NCBI RefSeq assembly: GCF_016722765.1
Contig: NZ_JAEQND010000017.1
Location: 46,519 to 110,518 of the forward strand
Length of the DNA: 64,000 bases
Direction: 5' to 3'
Source of the DNA: Ramlibacter alkalitolerans
Lineage (GTDB): Bacteria > Pseudomonadota > Gammaproteobacteria > Burkholderiales > Burkholderiaceae_C
Made by a program: the position numbers and the translations under genes. The notes under the pieces are model-generated. The model did not search any database. It worked only from the letters and a program-made list of their open reading frames with translations, and was not told the DNA's origin. Below, in pieces: positions 1 to 8,112 of this stretch. The first letter of the stretch is position 1; each line of letters opens with the position of its first letter.

Positions 1-918
1 CGCATCTGCTACGACGGCGATGCCTTCCGGCGGGTCCTGGCCTTGCCGGCCACGCCGCCGCAGCAGGCGCGCGCCGCGCTGGCGCTCACGCAGCCGGAGT
101 GCATGGATCCGGCGCTGCAGCCCCTGCAACGGCACCAGCTGAGCGCGTGGCGCGCCGAGGTGCTGGAGCGGGTGGACACGGCGGGCTTGCCGGCCCACGT
201 CAGGCACCGGGTCGCGCTGCGCCGCGCCGCCGTCTGGAGCACGCTGGCCTACGAGCACGCGCGCCTCGGCGACGGCGAGAGCAGCGCGGCGGCCGAAAGG
301 GCGCTGGGCGAACTGGCCTCGGTGCACAAGGGCGAGCTCAGCGAGGAGGACCAGGCCGCGTACAACGATGCTGCGATCCGCGTCAATGCATCGCGCTGGG
401 CGGCCGTGCCCGCAACGGCCGCCGCGCCGGCCGCAACGCGGCCCACGATCGTGACGCAGGCGGGGCAGCCCGGCGAGACCTGCGTGCTGCTGGTGGACGC
501 CAGGCACGACGCTGCGCATCCGCTGGCGAAGCGCTGCACCTATGCGCTCGTGTGGCCGCAATCGGCCAGCGTGAACCGCGAAGGCACGGCCGTCGCGCTG
601 GCGGTGCAGCCCATGGAAGCCTGGCGCGAGCTGTGGCTGTTCCGGCTGCAGGTGCGTCAGTGGACGATCGATGTCCTGCCGCCGGCCAGCCTGCAGCCGG
701 GAAGCGGCTACGCCGAATTCGCCGGCTGGGTGCCCGGTGGGCAGCAGGTGCTGGTGGCCCGCGAGGCGCGGGCGGAAGGGCGCTACCGGCGCAGCTACGA
801 GGTGGTGAGCGTCGCGTCGCTCGCCACCCAGCGCCAGGCCGGGGAGCCGGGGGCGCTGGGTCCGTTCCAGCGCTGGCAGGATGCGGCGTGGAAGAGGAGC
901 TCGGTGGCGCTGCGCTGA
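1..918 (+). CDS. Hypothetical protein, 5' end outside window
   Basis: The frame is open from the first base, so the N-terminus lies outside; 305 residues are visible before the TGA. An in-frame TTG at 43 is probably internal. The first half is alanine/arginine-rich and helical-looking. The second half, from about residue 145, has alternating hydrophobic strands (CVLLVD, YALVWPQ, ELWLFRLQV, QVLVAREARAEG) that could be a small beta-sheet or partial propeller domain. I do not recognise the family. It converges on recQ, with only the hairpin repeat at 919-960 between the coding ends. Coding status is supported by length and strong GC bias at third positions. Confidence 0.6.
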   Translation, partial: RICYDGDAFRRVLALPATPPQQARAALALTQPECMDPALQPLQRHQLSAWRAEVLERVDTAGLPAHVRHRVALRRAAVWSTLAYEHARLGDGESSAAAERALGELASVHKGELSEEDQAAYNDAAIRVNASRWAAVPATAAAPAATRPTIVTQAGQPGETCVLLVDARHDAAHPLAKRCTYALVWPQSASVNREGTAVALAVQPMEAWRELWLFRLQVRQWTIDVLPPASLQPGSGYAEFAGWVPGGQQVLVAREARAEGRYRRSYEVVSVASLATQRQAGEPGALGPFQRWQDAAWKRSSVALR

Positions 919-922
919 ACCC

Positions 923-2710
923 TCACCCCGGCCCTCTCCCGCAAGCGGGAGAGGGAGCGGGAGCGGCGACGGGAACTGGCGCCTTCGCGCCTTTCTGCGC
1001 CCGCGCCGGGCGCACGTACTCCGGCAGGAAGCTGCGCTTGCTGCGATCGGCGAACAGCACGGTCACCTGGGTGCCGCTGGCTTCCTCCACCACGCCGCGG
1101 CCGTAGCGGCGGACCTCCACCAGGTCGCCGCGCGCGAACACCGGCGGCCCGCCGGCTTCGGGCGCCGCATCTTCCTGCTCCTGCGGCTTGTTGCGCAGCA
1201 ACTCCTCCACCACGGCCTCGTGGGCGGCGATGCGCCGGCAGTTGTCGCAATGCTCGCAGCGCTCCTGCGATGACTCGCCTTCCAGGTGCTCCAGCAGCAC
1301 CCGCCAGCGGCACTGGCCGGTCTGCGCATAGAACACCATGCGCTCCAGCGCCTCGCGGTCGAGGTCGCGCTTCCTGCCATAGCCCTCGGTGAGCTCGCGC
1401 ATGCGCTCGCCGCTGGCCGACCTGGCCTGCAGCTTGAGCGTGCCGTCGCGCGACTGGCTCACGATCCTGTCCTTGCGCAGCAGGCCGAGCGCCACCTGCA
1501 CCTTCGACTTCGGGCGGCCCAGGCGCGCCTGCAGCAGCGGCAAGGTCCATGGCTGCCCGTCCTCGCGCGGCTCGCGCAGGGCCGCCACGATCGCGGCGGC
1601 GTCCTCCTCGCCGGGATAGCGGCCGGCCATGAAGAACTGCTGGATCGCCTTGTCGCCGCGCAGGAACAGCAGCGTGCAGCGCGCCAGCTCGCCGTCGCGG
1701 CCGGCGCGCCCGGCTTCCTGGTAGTAGGCCTCCAGCGTCGCCGGCAGCTGGTAGTGCAGCACGAAGCGGATGTCCGGCTTGTCGATGCCGAGGCCGAAGG
1801 CATTGGTCGCCACGATGATGCGGGTGTCGCCGTTCATGAAGGCGTCCTGCGTGGCCGCCCGCTCGGGCGCGGCCATCTTGCCGTGGTAGATGCCCACCGA
1901 CTCGTCGACGGCCAGCAGCGCCTCGTGCACCGCATGCGCCGCCTTCACGGTGGCGGTGTAGACGATGCCGCTGCCCTGCGTCGCGCGGGCCAGCCGCACG
2001 ACCTGCGCCAGCTTGTCGGCTTCCTTGGCGACCGGCACCACGCGCAGGTCGAGGTTGGGACGATAGGCGCTGGTGTTGACCACGCCCGCCGCCGGAATCC
2101 CCAGCTGCTCGCAGATGTCCGCGGCGATCTCGTCGGTGGCCGTCGCGGTGAGGGCCAGCACCACCGGCTTGCCCAGGCGCGGCAGCGCGTGCGCGATCTC
2201 CAGGAAGGCGGGGCGGAAGTCATGGCCCCAGTGCGAGATGCAGTGCGCCTCGTCGATGGCCAGCAGGCTCACCGGGTGGGCCCGCAGCAGTTGGAGGAAG
2301 TCGGGATCGGCCAGCCGCTCGGGCGTCGTCATGACGATGCGCGCCGAGCCGTCCTCCACGGCCTGCAGGGCCGCCTTGGTTTCGTCGCCGTCGATGGCGC
2401 TGTTCACCTGCACTGCGGCGATGCCCAGCTCGCGCAGGGACTCGCACTGGTCCTTCATCAGCGCAATCAGCGGCGAGACGACGACGGTGCGTCCGGGCAG
2501 CAGCACGGCCGGCAGCTGGTAGCACAGCGACTTGCCGGCGCCGGTGGGCATCACGGCCAGGGTCGCGTCGCCTGCGAGCACGCGTTCGATCACGGTGGCC
2601 TGCCCGGGGCGCAGGCGCGCCAGCCCGAAGGTTTCGCGCAGGACCGTGCGGACGCGCCGCGTCGCGGCGGCCGCCTTGCCAGGGGTGGCCGTCGGGGCGC
2701 GGGACGCCAT
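923..2710 (-). CDS. recQ: ATP-dependent DNA helicase RecQ
   Basis: This 595-residue superfamily 2 helicase unwinds 3'-5' in recombination and fork repair. Walker A PTGAGKS is at residues 55-61 and the DEAH box at 153-156. The helicase C lobe carries the GLGIDKPD and QEAGRAGRDG motifs. A zinc-binding RQC cysteine set (C..RCEHCDNC) lies at about 466-491. There is no HRDC domain; a short basic/Pro-Ala tail follows instead. The last dozen residues (PAPSPACGRGPG) are encoded by the intergenic repeat at 919-960. The ATG at 2710 was chosen over longer upstream reading because it follows the stop of the acidic-protein gene by 2 nt, suggesting translational coupling. Confidence 0.95.
   Translation of the reverse strand: MASRAPTATPGKAAAATRRVRTVLRETFGLARLRPGQATVIERVLAGDATLAVMPTGAGKSLCYQLPAVLLPGRTVVVSPLIALMKDQCESLRELGIAAVQVNSAIDGDETKAALQAVEDGSARIVMTTPERLADPDFLQLLRAHPVSLLAIDEAHCISHWGHDFRPAFLEIAHALPRLGKPVVLALTATATDEIAADICEQLGIPAAGVVNTSAYRPNLDLRVVPVAKEADKLAQVVRLARATQGSGIVYTATVKAAHAVHEALLAVDESVGIYHGKMAAPERAATQDAFMNGDTRIIVATNAFGLGIDKPDIRFVLHYQLPATLEAYYQEAGRAGRDGELARCTLLFLRGDKAIQQFFMAGRYPGEEDAAAIVAALREPREDGQPWTLPLLQARLGRPKSKVQVALGLLRKDRIVSQSRDGTLKLQARSASGERMRELTEGYGRKRDLDREALERMVFYAQTGQCRWRVLLEHLEGESSQERCEHCDNCRRIAAHEAVVEELLRNKPQEQEDAAPEAGGPPVFARGDLVEVRRYGRGVVEEASGTQVTVLFADRSKRSFLPEYVRPARAQKGAKAPVPVAAPAPSPACGRGPG
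932..955. repeat. Perfect 11-bp hairpin in dispersed-type intergenic repeat
   Basis: CCCTCTCCCGC at 932-942 and its exact complement GCGGGAGAGGG at 945-955 are separated by only AA. With the flanking ACCCTCACCCCGGC it resembles a palindromic element common in proteobacterial intergenic DNA (from memory). It lies between two convergent genes, could end transcription from both sides, and is read as the last codons of recQ. Confidence 0.7.
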
Positions 2711-2712
2711 GA

Positions 2713-3084
2713 TCAGGCGTCTTCGCCGGAGTCTTCGCCGTCCGCGCCCAGGCGCGATTCGTCGAGTTCCGCGAGGTTCTGGGCCTCGCGGTTGTCCATG
2801 TCCGTCATTTCCATGCCGTCGGGGTCGGCCTCGGGGAAGCCCTCGTCGTCCGCCAGGTTCACCACCCGGTCCGGCAGGATGTCGGCGCCTTCGCGCAGGT
2901 CCGCGCCGGCCACGGCGGCACGGTCGCCCGTCTTGCCGCTGTCGATGGTGTCCTCGCGCGCCTCGCCGGTGCCGATGGTGTCGCTGCCGCTGTCCGAGTT
3001 GTCGCTGGGACCCAGCAGTTCGGCTTCGCGGCCGCTGGGCTCGGTGGGCGCCTTGTCCGCGCCCAGGATGCTGCTGTATGCCAT
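2713..3084 (-). CDS. Small acidic, probably disordered protein
   Basis: The 123-residue product is very rich in Asp, Glu, Gly and Ser (NSDSGSDTIGTGE, EDTIDSGKTGD, SRLGADGEDSGEDA) with few hydrophobic stretches, so it is probably disordered and acidic. An AGAGGAGC ribosome site stands just ahead of the ATG. The stop is 2 nt before recQ, so the two are probably co-transcribed with this gene first. I do not recognise a named domain. The link to recQ is positional only. Confidence 0.7.
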   Translation of the reverse strand: MAYSSILGADKAPTEPSGREAELLGPSDNSDSGSDTIGTGEAREDTIDSGKTGDRAAVAGADLREGADILPDRVVNLADDEGFPEADPDGMEMTDMDNREAQNLAELDESRLGADGEDSGEDA

Positions 3085-3215
3085 GCGTGCTCCTCTTGGT
3101 TCCCGGCCAGTCTGGCGTGCGGGTGGCCAGCGCTGCGTCGGCACCCGCAACCGGACCGTGTCGGACGCAGCCGCCGCGCCCGCTGCCGTACAGTCGTGGC
3201 TGCAAGGAGACCCCA

Positions 3216-4745
3216 GTGACATCGAAGCCAGCGAGCGCACCCGCCCCGGCGGCACTGCCGCCCTTTCGGGCCATTCCCGACCTGATCCGGGAGAACGCGC
3301 AGGCGCGGCCGGCGCAGCTGGCCGTGCGGCAGGGCGCGCAACGCATGACCTGGCAGGCGCTCGACGCCGCCGCCGACCGCGTGGCCGCCACGCTGCAGGG
3401 CCACGGCCTGCAGCCGCGCGCCAGCATCGCGATCTGCGGTGCCAACTCGATCCCCTACCTGGCGCTGTTCCTGGGCGGCCTGCGCGCCGGGCTGGTCGTC
3501 GCCCCGCTGCCCACCGGCGCCACGGCCGAACAGCTGGCCGGCATGGTGCGCGACAGCGGCGCGCGCTTCTTCTTCGTCGATGCGAGCGTGCCTGCCTTCG
3601 ATGCGGGCGTGCCGCGCATCCGCATGGACGTGGAACAGGAGCTCGCCGGCTGGCTGGTCGGCACCCGACCGCAGCCGGTGCAGATCCAGCCCGAATGGGC
3701 CTTCAACATCATCTATTCCTCGGGCACCACGGGCACGCCCAAGGGCATCGTGCAGCCGCACCAGATGCGCTGGGCCCATGTGGCGCGGGGCGAGAACTAC
3801 GGCTACGGGCCGGACACGGTCAGCATGGTGGCCACCTCCCTGTGCTCCAACACCACGCTCGTCTCGGCCTTTCCCTGCCTGGCCAAGGGCGGCACCCTGG
3901 TGCTGACCGAAGGACGCTTCGATCCGGGTGCCTGGCTGGCGCTGGCGCAGGACGCGCGCGCCACCCACGCGATGCTGGTGCCGGTGCAGTACCAGCGGCT
4001 GATGGCGTATCCGGACTTCGACCGCTACGACCTGTCGTCCTTCCGCATGAAGTTCTGCACCAGCGCGCCGTTCCCCGCGGCGCTCAAGGCGCAGATCCTG
4101 GCGCGCTGGCCGGGCGGCCTGGTGGAGTACTTCGGCATGACCGAGGGCGGCGGCACCTGCATCCTGGAAGCGCACAACTTTCCCGACAAGCTGCACACGG
4201 TGGGCCGGCCGTCCGCGGGCCACGACATCCGCCTGATCGACGAAGAAGGCCGCGAGGTGCCGCCCGGCGAAGTCGGCGAGGTGGTGGGCCGCTCGGGCGC
4301 CATGATGGCCGGCTACCAGAACCAGCCGGAGAAGACGCGCGAGGCCGAGTGGTACGACCCCGCCGGCAACCGCTTCATGCGCACCGGCGACGTCGGCCGC
4401 TTCGACGAGGACGGCTTCCTGGTGCTGATGGACCGGCGCAAGGACATGATCATCAGCGGCGGCTTCAACGTCTACCCGAGCGACCTGGAAGCGGTGCTGC
4501 GCCAGCATCCGGCGGTGCACGAAGCCGCCGTCGTGGGCGTGCCGTCCGAGGCCTGGGGCGAGACCCCCGTCGCCTTCGTCGTGCCGAATCCCGATGCGCC
4601 GCCGGCCGAGGAAGTGCGCGCCTGGCTCAACGAGCGGGTGGGCAAGATCCAGCGCCTGGCCGACCTGCGCTACCTGCCCGAGCTGCCCCGCAGCGACATC
4701 GGCAAGGTCCTCAAGCGCCAGCTGCGCGACGGCTACGGGGGTTGA
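3216..4745 (+). CDS. Class I adenylate-forming acyl-CoA ligase
   Basis: The 509-residue enzyme would activate a carboxylic acid to an acyl-adenylate and transfer it to CoA. The phosphate-binding motif YSSGTTGTPKG lies at about 167-177. The core motif YFGMTEGGG, the hinge region RTGDVGRF, RRKDMIISGGFNVYPSDLE, and the C-terminal GKVLKR lysine follow in order. The length suits fatty-acid, 4-coumarate or benzoate-type ligases; the substrate cannot be told from sequence. The GTG at 3216 follows AAGGAGA at suitable spacing. It is transcribed away from the recQ pair across a 131-bp divergent gap. The tandem repeat at 4784-4850 follows its stop. Confidence 0.9.
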   Translation: MTSKPASAPAPAALPPFRAIPDLIRENAQARPAQLAVRQGAQRMTWQALDAAADRVAATLQGHGLQPRASIAICGANSIPYLALFLGGLRAGLVVAPLPTGATAEQLAGMVRDSGARFFFVDASVPAFDAGVPRIRMDVEQELAGWLVGTRPQPVQIQPEWAFNIIYSSGTTGTPKGIVQPHQMRWAHVARGENYGYGPDTVSMVATSLCSNTTLVSAFPCLAKGGTLVLTEGRFDPGAWLALAQDARATHAMLVPVQYQRLMAYPDFDRYDLSSFRMKFCTSAPFPAALKAQILARWPGGLVEYFGMTEGGGTCILEAHNFPDKLHTVGRPSAGHDIRLIDEEGREVPPGEVGEVVGRSGAMMAGYQNQPEKTREAEWYDPAGNRFMRTGDVGRFDEDGFLVLMDRRKDMIISGGFNVYPSDLEAVLRQHPAVHEAAVVGVPSEAWGETPVAFVVPNPDAPPAEEVRAWLNERVGKIQRLADLRYLPELPRSDIGKVLKRQLRDGYGG

Positions 4746-4850
4746 GCGTTGAGCGTCGGGCGTTGCGAGGGGTTCACGCCAAACGCTCCACGCTCCACGC
4801 TCAACGCTCAACGCTCAACGCTCAACGCTCAACGCTCAACGCTCAACGCT
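4741..4850. repeat. Heptanucleotide tandem repeat with inverted copies
   Basis: From 4784 to 4850 the heptamer CGCTCAA (first two copies CGCTCCA) is repeated about 9.5 times. At 4741-4755 two copies in the opposite orientation (GTTGAGCGTTGAGCG) overlap the ligase stop codon, so the RNA can fold into a long imperfect stem. It could end ligase transcription and insulate the MarR promoter. The period of seven is not divisible by three, so copy changes would shift frame, but no gene reads through it. Confidence 0.85.
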
Positions 4851-4864
4851 GCATTGCCGTTGCC

Positions 4865-4893
4865 TTGACAATGTTTGCCTAGGCAAGTATATT
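4865..4893 (+). promoter_or_regulatory. MarR-efflux operon promoter with embedded palindromic operator
   Basis: TTGACA at 4865-4870 and TATATT at 4888-4893 are 17 bp apart, a near-consensus sigma-70 promoter. The perfect 12-bp palindrome TTGCCTAGGCAA (4875-4886) fills the spacer, as expected for a MarR autorepressor that blocks RNA polymerase. The predicted transcription start is about 4900, only a few bases before the ATG at 4903. Confidence 0.8.
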
Positions 4894-4902
4894 CGGCGTC
4901 CG

Positions 4903-5409
4903 ATGGCCTCCCGGATCGCCCCTTCCCCCGCCCACCCCGTCTTCTACACGCCGGACGACTACCGTCCGGACGAGAGCGCGGCCTACCTGATGCGCCGCAT
5001 CCTCACGCTCATGGCGGCCGAGGTCGACGAGGCGCTGGAACCGCAGGGCCTCACCAGTGCGCAGTGGGTGCCGCTGCTCAAGCTGCACATGGGCCATGCG
5101 TCCACGGTGGCCGAGCTGGCCCGCGAATGCCAGCTCGATGCCGGCGCCATGACGCGCCTGCTGGACCGGCTGGAAGCCAAGGGCCTGGTGGCCCGCGTGC
5201 GCTCCTCCGAGGACCGCCGGGTCGTGAACCTCGAACTGACGAAGGAAGGGCGCGATGCCGCCCGGCACATCCCCAAGGTGCTGTGCAAGGTGCAGAACGC
5301 CTTCCTCACCGGGCTCGACGTCGCGGAGTGGCAGCAACTGAAGGATCTGCTGCGGCGCATCCTGGACAACGGAACGAAGCTGCAGGGCAGCCGCGAAGGA
5401 AAAGAATGA
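4903..5409 (+). CDS. MarR-family transcriptional regulator of the efflux operon
   Basis: This is a 168-residue winged-helix repressor. The DNA-binding part includes VAELARECQLDAGAMTRLL (recognition helix) and the wing VRSSEDRRVVNLELT at about residues 67-115. By analogy with EmrR/MprA-type regulators it would release DNA when it binds an efflux substrate. It is the first gene of the operon, sits directly behind its putative operator, and overlaps the next gene by ATGA at 5406. No Shine-Dalgarno sequence precedes the ATG and the predicted leader is only about 3 nt, so translation may be leaderless. The next in-frame ATG would remove about 29 residues and also lacks a ribosome site. Confidence 0.9.
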   Translation: MASRIAPSPAHPVFYTPDDYRPDESAAYLMRRILTLMAAEVDEALEPQGLTSAQWVPLLKLHMGHASTVAELARECQLDAGAMTRLLDRLEAKGLVARVRSSEDRRVVNLELTKEGRDAARHIPKVLCKVQNAFLTGLDVAEWQQLKDLLRRILDNGTKLQGSREGKE

Positions 5410-6830
5410 TCGACCTGATGACGCGCGGCCGCCTCGCCGGCCTGGTCGCGGCATGGCTGCTGGCCGGCTGCGCCAGCACCCAGGGCATCGCCCCCGAGGC
5501 GCAGATGCGGGCCCCGGCGGTGCCGCAGGCCTCCAGCGCACCGGTGGCGCCGGTCTCTTCCACCTGGTGGCGCGACTTCGGCGACCCGCAGCTCGATGCC
5601 CTGGTCGAACAGGCGCTGCGCGACAGCCCGACGCTGGGCGTCGCGCGCGCCCGCCTGCGCCGGGCCCAGTCGGCCAGCGCCAGCGCCCGCACCGCGGACC
5701 AGCCGCAGTTCCAGGGCCAGCTCGATTTCACCCACCAGCGCTTCAGCGAGAACGGCATCGTGCCGCCGCCGCTGGGAGGCTCGGTGCAGGACAGCGCCAC
5801 CGCGCAGGTCAACCTGAACTGGGAGCTCGACTTCTTCGGCCGCAACCAGTCGGCGCTGCAGGCGGCGCTCGGCTCCGAGCGTGCTGCCCAGGCCGACGTC
5901 GCCGCCGCGCGCGTCGTGCTGGCCAGCAACGTGGCGCGCACCTACTTCCAGCTGGTGCGGCTGCAGGAGCAGGCGGTGGTCGCGCGACGCACCCTGGCGC
6001 AGCGCGAGGAGCAGCTCAAGCTGGTGCGCCAGCGCGTCGGCGCCGGCCTCGACACCAACCTGGAACTGCGGCAAAGCGAAGGCGCGCTGCCCGAAGCGCG
6101 CCAGCAACTGGAAGCGCTGCAGGAATCGACGCAGACCACGCGCAACGCGCTGGCGGCACTGGTGGGAGCGGGTGAACTGCCCGATCTCGCCAAGCTGCCG
6201 ACGATCGCGGCGCTGCACCCCGTGACCACCGTGCCGGCGCTGCCCGCCGACCTGCTCGGGCGCCGTCCCGACGTGGCCGCCGCGCGGGCCCGCGTCGAAG
6301 CGGCCAGCGAGGGCGTGAAGCAGGCGGAGGCGGAGTTCTATCCCAGCGTGAACCTGGTCGCCTTCGCCGGCCTCACCAGCCTGGGCCTGAGCAACCTCGT
6401 CGACCTGGGCAGCCGGCAATGGGGCGTCGGTCCGGCCGTGCGGCTGCCGATGTTCGCGCAGGACCGCCTGCGCGCCAACCTGCGCGGCCGCACCGCGGAC
6501 CTCGACGCCGCCATCGAGAGCTACAACGGCGCCGTGGTCGAGGCGATCCACGAAGCCGCCGACGCCGTGGCCAGCCTGCAGTCGCTCGCGCGCCAGCTCG
6601 CCGAGCAGCGCCAGGCGCTGGCCGCCGCCGAAGGCGCCTACGACATCGCCCTGCAACGCTATCGCGCCGGGCTCGGCACCTTCCTGAACGTGCTGACCGC
6701 GGAGACGGCGGTCCTGGCGCAGCGCCGCCTGGGCGTGGACCTGGCAGCGCGCGTGCTCGATGCGCGCGTGGCCCTGTACCGCGCGCTCGGCGGCGGCGCC
6801 ACCGAGGACACGGCCGTCGCCGCCCACTGA
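5406..6830 (+). CDS. NodT-family outer-membrane efflux lipoprotein
   Basis: The 474-residue TolC-like channel component carries a lipoprotein signal: a short basic start, a hydrophobic stretch, then LLAGC with the acylated Cys near residue 21. Two OEP repeats follow, with the usual signatures WWRDFGDPQLDALVEQAL, NLNWELDFFGR and LLGRRPDVAAARARVEAASE. It would form the outer-membrane duct for the EmrA/EmrB pair encoded next. Its ATG overlaps the regulator stop (ATGA), and emrA follows after 18 nt, so the four genes form one operon. Confidence 0.93.
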   Translation: MIDLMTRGRLAGLVAAWLLAGCASTQGIAPEAQMRAPAVPQASSAPVAPVSSTWWRDFGDPQLDALVEQALRDSPTLGVARARLRRAQSASASARTADQPQFQGQLDFTHQRFSENGIVPPPLGGSVQDSATAQVNLNWELDFFGRNQSALQAALGSERAAQADVAAARVVLASNVARTYFQLVRLQEQAVVARRTLAQREEQLKLVRQRVGAGLDTNLELRQSEGALPEARQQLEALQESTQTTRNALAALVGAGELPDLAKLPTIAALHPVTTVPALPADLLGRRPDVAAARARVEAASEGVKQAEAEFYPSVNLVAFAGLTSLGLSNLVDLGSRQWGVGPAVRLPMFAQDRLRANLRGRTADLDAAIESYNGAVVEAIHEAADAVASLQSLARQLAEQRQALAAAEGAYDIALQRYRAGLGTFLNVLTAETAVLAQRRLGVDLAARVLDARVALYRALGGGATEDTAVAAH

Positions 6831-6848
6831 ACACCTTCCATCCCGAAC

Positions 6849-8102
6849 ATGACCGAAGCACAGAACGTCGCGCCCCTGCAGAAGGGCAATCCCAAGCGCA
6901 AGAAGGCGCTGCTCACCCTGGCGGCCGTCGTGGCCGTCGTCGGCCTCGCCTGGGGCGGCTACGAGTGGCTGGTGGCCGGCCACTACGAGACCACCGACAA
7001 CGCCTACGTGCAGGGCAACGTGGTGCAGATCACGCCGCAGATCGGCGGCACCGTGATGGCCATCCACGCCGAGGAGACCGACTACGTCAAGGCGGGCCAG
7101 CCGCTGGTGAAGTTCGACCCCGCCGACGCCAAGGTGGCGCTCGAACAGGCCGAAGCCGCCCTGGGGCAGACGGTGCGCCAGGTGCGCACGCTGTACTCCA
7201 CCAACGGCTCGCTGGCGGCGCAGGTGGCGCTGCGCCAGGCCGACGTGAGCAAGGCGCAGGCCGAACTCGCGCGTGCCAACGACGACCTGAACCGCCGCGC
7301 GGCCCTGGTCGGCAGCGGTGCGGTCTCGAAGGAAGAACTCAATCACGCGCAGACGCAGGTGAACAGCGCCCGCAGCGCGCTGGTGGCGGCGCAGGCGGGG
7401 GTGGTGAGCGCGCGCGAGCAGCTGGCCAGCAACCAGGCGATGACCTCCGGCACCGACGTCGAGCAGCACCCGCAGGTGCAGGCGGCGGCCGCCAAGGTGC
7501 GCGAAGCGTGGCTGGCGCAGCAGCGCTCGGTGCTGGTGGCGCCGGTCGACGGCTACGTGGCCAAGCGCACGGTGCAACTGGGCCAGCGCGTGGCCGCCGG
7601 CACGCCGCTGATGTCCATCGTGCCGCTGAACCAGGTCTGGGTCGATGCCAACTTCAAGGAAGTGCAGCTGCGCAAGCTGCGCATCGGCCAGCCGGTGACG
7701 CTGACCGCCGACATCTACGGCAAGCGGGTCGAATACAAGGGCACGGTCTCCGGCCTGGGTGTCGGCACCGGCGCCGCCTTCTCGCTGCTGCCGGCGCAGA
7801 ACGCCACCGGCAACTGGATCAAGGTGGTGCAGCGCGTGCCGGTGCGGGTGGCGCTCGATCCGAAGCAGCTGCAGGAGCATCCGCTGCGGGTGGGCCTGTC
7901 GATGGAAGCGACGGTGGACGTGGCCAAGCAGGAGGGCAAGACGCTCGCCGACGCGCCGCGCGGCGGCGCCGTGTCGCAGACGCAGGTCTTCAGCGCGCAG
8001 GACGACGGCGCGGAGGCCGAAGTGCGCCGCGTGATCTCGGCCAACAGCGCCGGCGGCCGGACGACGGCCAGCGGCGCCGGAGCGGCGCCCGCCAAGCGCT
8101 GA
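6849..8102 (+). CDS. emrA: EmrA-type membrane fusion protein
   Basis: This 417-residue HlyD/EmrA-family adaptor links the inner-membrane pump to the outer-membrane channel. It has a short cytoplasmic N-terminus and one membrane segment at about 19-38. The lipoyl half-motif ETTDNAYVQGNVVQITPQI is followed by a coiled-coil hairpin (about 90-200), the second lipoyl half (VLVAPVDGYVAKRTVQLGQ) and a beta-barrel (VWVDANFKEVQLRKLRIGQ). The Gln/Ala-rich tail is variable in the family. It lies between the NodT gene and emrB, the usual order of MarR-regulated tripartite pumps. Confidence 0.95.
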   Translation: MTEAQNVAPLQKGNPKRKKALLTLAAVVAVVGLAWGGYEWLVAGHYETTDNAYVQGNVVQITPQIGGTVMAIHAEETDYVKAGQPLVKFDPADAKVALEQAEAALGQTVRQVRTLYSTNGSLAAQVALRQADVSKAQAELARANDDLNRRAALVGSGAVSKEELNHAQTQVNSARSALVAAQAGVVSAREQLASNQAMTSGTDVEQHPQVQAAAAKVREAWLAQQRSVLVAPVDGYVAKRTVQLGQRVAAGTPLMSIVPLNQVWVDANFKEVQLRKLRIGQPVTLTADIYGKRVEYKGTVSGLGVGTGAAFSLLPAQNATGNWIKVVQRVPVRVALDPKQLQEHPLRVGLSMEATVDVAKQEGKTLADAPRGGAVSQTQVFSAQDDGAEAEVRRVISANSAGGRTTASGAGAAPAKR

Positions 8103-8112
8103 AGCAGCGACC

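Noticed and set aside
4784..4850. Possible CRISPR array
   Set aside because: The unit is 7 bp with no spacers and no cas genes; it is a simple tandem repeat.
1286..4882. Open frame of about 1,200 codons on the plus strand across recQ and the acyl-CoA ligase
   Set aside because: It is antisense to recQ and out of frame with the ligase. The composition is His/Arg/Ala-rich with no family motifs, typical of shadow frames in very GC-rich DNA.
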